A stretch of DNA of 64,000 nt, taken from positions 992,001-1,056,000 of the forward strand of contig NZ_VFPE01000002.1 of NCBI RefSeq assembly GCF_006783905.1, in the 5' to 3' direction. Position 1 is the stretch's first letter. Every line of letters starts with the position of its first letter. Made by a program: the position numbers and the translations under genes. Shown piece by piece: positions 58,593 through 64,000 of the stretch. Origin of the DNA: Microbacterium kyungheense (GTDB taxonomy: Bacteria > Actinomycetota > Actinomycetes > Actinomycetales > Microbacteriaceae). The notes beneath the pieces are model-generated. The model did no database searches and had not been told where the DNA came from. It saw only the letters and a program-made list of their open reading frames with translations.

Positions 58593-60842
58593 ATGACCGA
58601 GACCATCCCGCCCGCCCAATCGTCGTCGCTGCGCCGCCTGGTGCCGCGCATCTTCTCGCGGTCGGCCCGTCGCGACGACGTCGAGCAGCTGCTCCGCACG
58701 GTGCGCACCCACCACCCGAAGGGCGATCTCTCGATCATCGAGCGCGCCTACTCGGTGGCCGAGCGCGCGCACTCGGGTCAGGCCAGACAGAGCGGTGAGC
58801 CGTACATCACGCACCCGCTCGCCGTGGCGCAGATCCTCGCCGATCTCGGCCTCGGCCCGCGCGCCATCGCGGCGGCGCTGCTGCACGACACGGTCGAAGA
58901 CACCGACTACTCCCTCGACACGCTGACCGCCGAGTTCGGCGACGAGGTCGCGATGCTCGTCGACGGCGTCACCAAGCTCGACAAGGTCAAGTACGGCGAG
59001 AGCGCCCAGGCCGAGACCGTCCGCAAGATGATCGTGGCGATGTCGCGCGACATCCGCGTGCTCCTGATCAAGCTCGCCGACCGTCTTCACAATGCGCGGA
59101 CGTGGGGATTCGTCCCGCCCGAGAAGGCGCGCAAGAAGGCCACCGAGACCCTCGAGATCTACGCTCCGCTCGCGCACCGGCTCGGCATCCAGGCGATCAA
59201 GTCCGAGCTCGAGGACCTCTCGTTCGCCGTGCTGCAGCCCAAGCTGTACGCCGAGATCGACAGCCTGGTCAAGCAGCGCACCCCGCAGCGCGAGCAGTAC
59301 GTGCAGAACGTCATCGACGCCGTCGACAGCGATCTGCGCGAGCTCCGCATCCGGGGGCGTGTCATGGGCCGCCCCAAGCAGCTGTACTCGGTGTACCAGA
59401 AGATGGTCGTGCGCGGTCGTGAGTTCGACGACATCTACGACCTCATCGGCATCCGCATCCTCGTCGGCAGCGTGCGCGACTGCTACGCGGTGCTCGGTGC
59501 CATCCACGCGCGATGGACGCCGCTTCCGGGCAGGTTCAAGGACTACATCGCCACGCCGAAGTTCAACCTCTACCAGTCGCTGCACACGACGGTCATCGGT
59601 CCCGGCGGGCGCACCGTCGAGATCCAGATCCGCACGCACGAGATGCACCAGCAGGCCGAGTACGGCGTCGCTGCGCACTGGAAGTACAAAGAGCGCATGA
59701 ACGGCGGCAAGTCGGACTCCAAGTCCGTCGACACCGACATGGCGTGGCTCGCGCACATCTCGGACTGGCAGGCCGAGACCGCCGACCCCGGCGAGTTCCT
59801 GGACTCGCTCCGCTTCGAGATCGGAGCGAAAGAGGTCTACGTCTTCACGCCGAAGGGCCGCGTGATCGGCCTGCCGGCGGGTGCGACCCCGGTCGACTTC
59901 GCGTACGCGGTGCACACCGAGGTGGGCCACCGCACGATGGGCGCCAAGGTCAACGGCCGGCTGGTGCCGCTGGAGTCCGAGCTGAAGAGCGGCGACGTCG
60001 TCGAGGTGTTCACCTCGAAGAACCCGGACGCGGGGCCGTCGCAGGACTGGATGGGCTTCGTCAAGAGCACGCGGGCCCGCAACAAGATCCGCGGCTGGTT
60101 CACGAAGGAGCGCCGCGAAGAGGCGATCGAGCAGGGCAAGGAGTCGATCGCGCGCGCGATGCGGCGGCAGAACCTGCCGCTGCAGCGGCTCATGAGCCAG
60201 GACTCGTTCTCCGAGGTCGCGCACCAGCTGCGCTACGAGGACGTGTCGGCGCTGTATGCGGCCGTCGGCGAAGGACACGTCTCGACCCAGTCGGTCATCG
60301 AGAAGGTCACCGCGCTCGTCGCCGCCAACGACACCGCCACCGGCCCGATCGATCTTCCCCCGGTCGGCCGGTCGCGCGCTCCGCGCGGCGGCGACTCGGG
60401 GGTGCTCGTGCGCGGGGCTCCCGACATCCTGGTCAAGCTCGCGAAGTGCTGCACCCCGGTCCCCGGCGATCAGATCGTCGGCTTCGTGACCCGCGGCAGC
60501 GGCGTCTCGGTCCACCGCACCGACTGCACGAACGTGAAGTCGCTCATGGAGGATCCCGAGCGGCTCATCGACGTCGAGTGGGCGCCGACGACCAAGAGCG
60601 TCTTCCTCGTCCAGATCCAGGTCGAGGCACTCGACCGCTCGGGACTGCTGAGCGATGTCACCCGCGTGCTCAGCGAGCACCACGTCAACATCCTCTCGGC
60701 GACGGTGTCGACCACGAACGACCGCCTCGCGCTCAGCCGGTTCGTGTTCGAGATGGGCGACATCGTCCACCTCGACCGCGTCCTCAACGCGGTGCGCCGG
60801 ATCGACGCCGTCTACGACGTGTACCGCGTCACGTCGTCCTGA
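58593..60842 (+). CDS. rel: Bifunctional (p)ppGpp synthetase/hydrolase
   Basis: A 749-residue RelA/SpoT-type enzyme of the stringent response. The hydrolase HD domain (about 50-200) keeps [14 protein letters not shown] and the metal motif [10 protein letters not shown], so hydrolysis should be active. The synthetase domain (about 240-370) shows [23 protein letters not shown] and [15 protein letters not shown]. The C-terminal half has TGS ([20 protein letters not shown]), a zinc-finger-like region ([20 protein letters not shown]) and ACT ([20 protein letters not shown]). The ATG at 58593 has GGAGGGGAGGG upstream, and TAGGAT (58558-58563) may be the -10. Its 3' end overlaps the convergent AbiEi-like gene by 31 bases. 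Confidence 0.96.
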   Translation: MTETIPPAQSSSLRRLVPRIFSRSARRDDVEQLLRTVRTHHPKGDLSIIERAYSVAERAHSGQARQSGEPYITHPLAVAQILADLGLGPRAIAAALLHDTVEDTDYSLDTLTAEFGDEVAMLVDGVTKLDKVKYGESAQAETVRKMIVAMSRDIRVLLIKLADRLHNARTWGFVPPEKARKKATETLEIYAPLAHRLGIQAIKSELEDLSFAVLQPKLYAEIDSLVKQRTPQREQYVQNVIDAVDSDLRELRIRGRVMGRPKQLYSVYQKMVVRGREFDDIYDLIGIRILVGSVRDCYAVLGAIHARWTPLPGRFKDYIATPKFNLYQSLHTTVIGPGGRTVEIQIRTHEMHQQAEYGVAAHWKYKERMNGGKSDSKSVDTDMAWLAHISDWQAETADPGEFLDSLRFEIGAKEVYVFTPKGRVIGLPAGATPVDFAYAVHTEVGHRTMGAKVNGRLVPLESELKSGDVVEVFTSKNPDAGPSQDWMGFVKSTRARNKIRGWFTKERREEAIEQGKESIARAMRRQNLPLQRLMSQDSFSEVAHQLRYEDVSALYAAVGEGHVSTQSVIEKVTALVAANDTATGPIDLPPVGRSRAPRGGDSGVLVRGAPDILVKLAKCCTPVPGDQIVGFVTRGSGVSVHRTDCTNVKSLMEDPERLIDVEWAPTTKSVFLVQIQVEALDRSGLLSDVTRVLSEHHVNILSATVSTTNDRLALSRFVFEMGDIVHLDRVLNAVRRIDAVYDVYRVTSS

Positions 60843-61387
60843 TCCTCCGCCCGCTCCGCGGCGATCGACCGCAGCACGCGGAGCCCGGCGTTCTTGTGGG
60901 GGAGGCGTCCGTGCTCCAGCCGTGCGATCGCGCGCGCCACGGCGGCCGCGTGCACCCGCGCCAGCTGGCACGCGGCACGTGCGTGGACGGCATCCGTCGT
61001 CCTCGCCAGGTCGATGAGCGTCCGCACCGGCGTCGTGACCCGCACGCCGCCGATCAGGTCGACGTCCTCGGGCTGGACCGACGGGTCGCGGTACACCACG
61101 TGACGGTCGGGGACGAGGTGAAGCCGGCGCTCCACCGCGCGCTGCACAGTGTGGCGCGCGGGCGGGTGGGGGAGTCCGCCGTGGATCCACGCCGCGGTCA
61201 GGTGCGTGGCGGCCAGCGTCTCGCCCAGAAGCGGAGCGAGGGCGCCGGCGCGCAGCGCCGCCGTCTCGACGGCATCGGCGGGCATGTACGCGTCACCCAG
61301 CTCGACGAGGTGCCCGTCGAGGCAGGCGGCGGTCAGCTCCGCGCGTGACAGCCGGTCGTCGGCGAAGTACAGGAACGGCGAGGCCAT
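60812..61387 (-). CDS. AbiEi antitoxin-like protein
   Basis: A 191-residue protein without close family name. The layout matches actinobacterial proteins annotated as AbiEi-type antitoxin-like: a short winged-helix-like start ([20 protein letters not shown]), then [37 protein letters not shown] and [19 protein letters not shown], the conserved Thr-Pro-x-Arg-Thr-x-x-Asp-Leu-Ala motif. No AbiEii toxin gene is adjacent. The start at 61387 (MASPFLYF) is preferred to an ATG 66 bases upstream. The last 31 bases overlap the end of rel on the other strand. Confidence 0.6.
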   Translation of the reverse strand: MASPFLYFADDRLSRAELTAACLDGHLVELGDAYMPADAVETAALRAGALAPLLGETLAATHLTAAWIHGGLPHPPARHTVQRAVERRLHLVPDRHVVYRDPSVQPEDVDLIGGVRVTTPVRTLIDLARTTDAVHARAACQLARVHAAAVARAIARLEHGRLPHKNAGLRVLRSIAAERAEDQDDVTRYTS

Positions 61388-61519
61388 GCGTGAAGTGTGG
61401 CGCACCCGGCGGACGGGTGGATGCCGCACCCCGGTCGCCTGTGGACAACCCACGCCGAAATGGGCCTGCGGCCGGCATCCCGTGCCGGCCGCAGGCCCTG
61501 GTTCGGATCGACGCCGGCG

Positions 61520-63082
61520 TCAGCCGCCGAGGGCCTTGAGCCAGGACTTGCGTGCGTCGAGCGCGTCGGAGGCCTGAGCGATCGCCTTCTTGTCACCGGA
61601 CTTCTTCGCGACGGCGAGTTCGTCCTCGAGCTTCTGGATGGCATCGGTGAGCTGGCGCGTCATGTCGTTGGCGCGCGCCTTCTGCTCGGGGTCGTTGCGC
61701 TTCCAGTCCGCGTCCTCACGCCCGCGCAGTGCGTTCTCGATGCGACGCAGCTCGTCGTCGAGCGAGCGCTCGGCATCGCGCGGGAAGATGCGCCCGATCT
61801 CGTCCCATTGGCGCTGGATGCCGGTGAGGATCGATCGGGCCTTGGCGATGTCGCGCTCGTCGCCCACGGCCTTGGCCTCTTCGAGCAGCGCGCGCTTGGC
61901 CTCGATCTTCTCGCGCGACGCCTCGGCATCGGCCGCCTCGCGCTCGACACGGGCGCCGTACAGCGCGTCACCGGCGGCCTTGAACCGCGCCCACAGCGCG
62001 TCGTCGACCTTCTTGCCTGCCCGGCCCGCGGTCTTCCACTCGTCGAGCAGATCGCGGTAGGCGGGGATGCCGTCCTCGCCCTTGGGAGCGAGTGCCTCCG
62101 CCTTCTCGACCAGCCGCGTCTTGCGGTCGCGGACGCCCTTGTGCGCCTCATCGAGCTCGGCGTAGAACGCGCGGCGGTGCTTGTCGACGGTGGCACGTGC
62201 ATCGCGGAATCGCTTCCAGAGCTGCTGCGCGGTCGACTTCGGCAGACGGGGGCCGTTCTGCTGCTGCGACTGCCACTGGTCGAACAGGCCGTTGATCTCG
62301 GCCGTCGCCTGCTTCCACTGCACGGTGCGCGGGTCGCGCGCGGCGAGGGCCTCGGCCTTCTCGACGAGCTCAGTGCGCGCCTTCACGGCGTCATCGACGG
62401 CCTCGCGGGCGGCGACGGCCTCGGTCTCGGACTGCGCGGTGAGCGCCTCGGTGAGCGCGGCGACGCGGGCGACGAGGCTGGCCAGGTCGCCGACGGCGGC
62501 AGCGCCGTCGAGCTTCCCGTTGATGGTGCGCGCGGTCGCCCGCAGGTCCGCGGCCGACGCGCCTCCGCGGCGGTGGCGGACCTCGAGCAGCGTGACCTCG
62601 CTGGCGAGATCGGCGTACTTGCGCTCGAAGTATGCGAGCGCCTCTTCGGGCGACCCGTCGGGGTACTGACCGACGACGCGCCAGCCGTCGGCCTCGCGCA
62701 CCGAGACGGTGCCGTCGTCGTCGACGCGGCCCCACGGCTCATCGGCGCCGACAGGCGTCTCGACGACGATCTCAGTCACCTCGACGGCCACCACGTCGCC
62801 CTCGGCGTCTTCGACCACCTCGACGATCTCAACGGCCTCGACCTCGACGACCTCGGCCGCTGCGGCGTCGGCCTCGGCGGCGTCCGCGTCGGCGGCGTCG
62901 GCCTCGGTCTCCGCGGCCTCCGGCGCCGTCGCGTCGGCGGTGGCGGCATCCGCCTCGACCGCGTCGTCGGCGACGGGGGTCTCGGCAGGGTTCTGGTCGG
63001 GGGTGGACGTCGTCTCGGGCTCGCCGTTCTCGGGGAGCTCGGGGGCGTCGGTCTCGGGCTGGGGGTCTGCTGCGGCAGTCAC
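61520..63082 (-). CDS. DUF349 domain-containing protein
   Basis: About 520 residues. The first 120 or so are a strongly acidic Ala/Glu/Val-rich stretch of low complexity, followed by a short beta segment (GRVDDDGTVSVREADGWRVV, GSPEEALAYFERKYADLASE) and repeated helical DUF349 units (for example LPKSTAQQLWKRFRDARATV, WARFKAAGDALYGARVE, RQWDEIGRIFPRDAERSLDD). Function is unknown; the helices probably form coiled coils. The GTG at 63082 is preferred because GAGGTG lies six bases before it; an earlier in-frame GTG at 63133 directly abuts a TAGGCT -10-like element, which would make it upstream of the transcript. Confidence 0.85.
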   Translation of the reverse strand: MTAAADPQPETDAPELPENGEPETTSTPDQNPAETPVADDAVEADAATADATAPEAAETEADAADADAAEADAAAAEVVEVEAVEIVEVVEDAEGDVVAVEVTEIVVETPVGADEPWGRVDDDGTVSVREADGWRVVGQYPDGSPEEALAYFERKYADLASEVTLLEVRHRRGGASAADLRATARTINGKLDGAAAVGDLASLVARVAALTEALTAQSETEAVAAREAVDDAVKARTELVEKAEALAARDPRTVQWKQATAEINGLFDQWQSQQQNGPRLPKSTAQQLWKRFRDARATVDKHRRAFYAELDEAHKGVRDRKTRLVEKAEALAPKGEDGIPAYRDLLDEWKTAGRAGKKVDDALWARFKAAGDALYGARVEREAADAEASREKIEAKRALLEEAKAVGDERDIAKARSILTGIQRQWDEIGRIFPRDAERSLDDELRRIENALRGREDADWKRNDPEQKARANDMTRQLTDAIQKLEDELAVAKKSGDKKAIAQASDALDARKSWLKALGG

Positions 63083-63205
63083 GGGATGCACCTCATCGCG
63101 GCTTGCGCCGTCTGTGGGAGTAGGACGGCTCACAGCCTAGTACGGCGGATGCCTCATCCCGGTGCCGTTGCGGGCAGCTTCGGACGCGGATGCGTCCCCG
63201 TGGCC

Positions 63206-63499
63206 TCAGGGCGTCGGAGTCGGTGTGGCACTCGGGGTCGGCGCGTCCGTGACGGTCGGCGTCGGAGTCGGGGTGGACGTCGAGGTCGGCGACGGCTCCG
63301 GGGCGCCTGGGCCCGCCATGAAGTAGGCCGTCTGGATGCCCACGATGCCGAGCACGAGAACGCCGCCGGCGATGCCGGCGATCAGGTTGTCGCGCGTGCG
63401 GCGACGAGCCTGGTCGTCGTGGAACTGACGGCGCGCCTGATAGGTCCGCGTCCGCTCACGTGCGGCACGTGCGTCTCGATCCTTGCCACCGCCGGCCAC
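63206..63499 (-). CDS. Small single-helix membrane protein with Pro/Thr tail
   Basis: A 97-residue protein I cannot assign. A basic N-terminal region (RDARAARERTRTYQARRQ) precedes one membrane helix at about 39-61 (LIAGIAGGVLVLGIVGIQTAYF), then a tail made almost only of Pro, Thr and Ser (PSPTSTSTPTPTPTVT) that should lie outside the cell. A type II-like orientation follows from the basic N terminus. GAGGAGG precedes the GTG at 63499. It diverges from rarA across 134 bases. Confidence 0.7.
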   Translation of the reverse strand: MAGGGKDRDARAARERTRTYQARRQFHDDQARRRTRDNLIAGIAGGVLVLGIVGIQTAYFMAGPGAPEPSPTSTSTPTPTPTVTDAPTPSATPTPTP

Positions 63500-63621
63500 G
63501 GGGCCTCCTCATTGTCGTCGTCCCAGGCTCACCCGGTCCACAGCCCCGGGGCGGGTTGATCCTACGGCCCGGCGGCACGGCGGCCAAAACCCGCACCGGA
63601 ACCGCTGTCGCGCCCCCGGGA

Positions 63622-63627
63622 TAGCCT
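63622..63627 (+). promoter_or_regulatory. -10 element of rarA
   Basis: TAGCCT ends six bases before the GTG at 63634, with no ribosome site between, indicating a leaderless transcript. Confidence 0.5.
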
Positions 63628-63633
63628 TGACGA

Positions 63634-64000
63634 GTGAGTTCACCCACCGCGCTGTTCCAGGGGCTGACGCCGCTGGCGGTGCGCATGCGCCCCTCGTCGC
63701 TCGACGAGGTCGCAGGGCAGTCGCATCTGCTGCGCGCGGGGTCGCCGCTGGTGACGCTGGCGAATCCGGATGCCGCGGCCCGCGCTGCGACCTCCGTCAT
63801 CCTGTGGGGCCCGCCCGGCACGGGCAAGACGACCCTCGCGCAGGCGATCGCACGCTCGTCCGGGCGCCGCTTCGTGGAGCTGTCGGCCGTGACCGCGGGC
63901 GTCAAGGACGTGCGCGAGGTCATGCAGGAGGCGCTCACGCAGCGCGATCTGTACGGCCAGTCCACGATCCTCTTCCTCGACGAGATCCACCGGTTCACGA
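63634..64000 (+). CDS. rarA: Replication-associated recombination protein RarA (N-terminal part)
   Basis: The window ends inside this gene; the first 122 codons are present. The protein opens [20 protein letters not shown], then [17 protein letters not shown]. The Walker A motif is [16 protein letters not shown] and Walker B begins in [11 protein letters not shown]. These are the RarA/MgsA AAA+ signatures; the full protein is usually about 440 residues and acts at stalled replication forks. The GTG follows TAGCCT by six bases, so the mRNA is likely leaderless. Confidence 0.92.
   Translation, partial: MSSPTALFQGLTPLAVRMRPSSLDEVAGQSHLLRAGSPLVTLANPDAAARAATSVILWGPPGTGKTTLAQAIARSSGRRFVELSAVTAGVKDVREVMQEALTQRDLYGQSTILFLDEIHRFT

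Noticed and set aside
57852..61190. Long open frame antisense to secF and rel
   Set aside because: Same reverse-strand effect; no family resemblance, and it crosses two well-supported genes and a terminator.

Overview
The window is chromosomal DNA from a high-GC actinobacterium, most probably Microbacteriaceae and close to Microbacterium. This rests on gene content: actinobacterial DUF families (DUF4191, DUF4193, DUF3093, DUF3710, DUF3159, DUF3000, DUF7455), SepH, a two-lipoyl actinobacterial SucB/AceF-type E2, a fused Rel, and strong G/C codon bias. It is a dense housekeeping region. I see no insertion sequence, prophage or CRISPR array, and no gene-free stretch over 300 bases.

Layout. 1-7.2 kb: end of an RDD protein, DUF4191, a kinase-like membrane protein, then sucB, lpdA and pepA on the minus strand (2-oxoacid dehydrogenase components plus a peptidase). 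7.2-10.5 kb: PAC2 protein, the principal sigma factor sigA, and a CofE-like protein overlapping it. 10.5-14 kb: VanZ protein, an ATP-grasp protein, and two adjacent alanine-racemase-like genes that have lost complementary parts of the enzyme. 14-20 kb: both subunits of a type II topoisomerase (parE, parC) and a phosphodiesterase. 20-24 kb: sepH, DUF4193, DUF3093, dut, DUF3710, DUF3159. 24-32 kb: acnA, dxs, a TetR regulator and pepN. 32-37.5 kb: fadB, fadA, ribonuclease D, DUF3000. 37.5-43 kb: alpha/beta hydrolase, SufE, sulfurtransferase, zapE and amt with a GlnR-type box.

43-49 kb: an orphan PemK/MazF-like protein, a flavin-oxidase-fold protein, four tRNA genes (Val, Gly, Cys, Val), a KTSC protein, thrS behind a tiny possible leader ORF, and a HIT protein. 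47.6-52 kb: a vitamin B6 module (pdxY, pdxR, pdxS, pdxT) and an EVE-like protein. 52-55.2 kb: yebC, ruvC, ruvA, ruvB. 55-61 kb: yajC, secD, secF, rel and an AbiEi-like protein. 61-64 kb: a DUF349 protein, a small membrane protein and the start of rarA.

Two features stand out. First, the alanine-racemase pair at 12,059-13,788: one protein keeps the C-terminal domain with the catalytic tyrosine but has Glu where the PLP lysine should be and lacks most of the barrel; the other keeps the PLP lysine but lacks the tyrosine. Because the racemase active site is built between two subunits, the pair could form a hetero-oligomeric enzyme. Second, many genes begin 6-7 bases after a TANNNT element, which points to widespread leaderless transcription. 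Two divergent gene pairs appear to share one symmetric -10 element.
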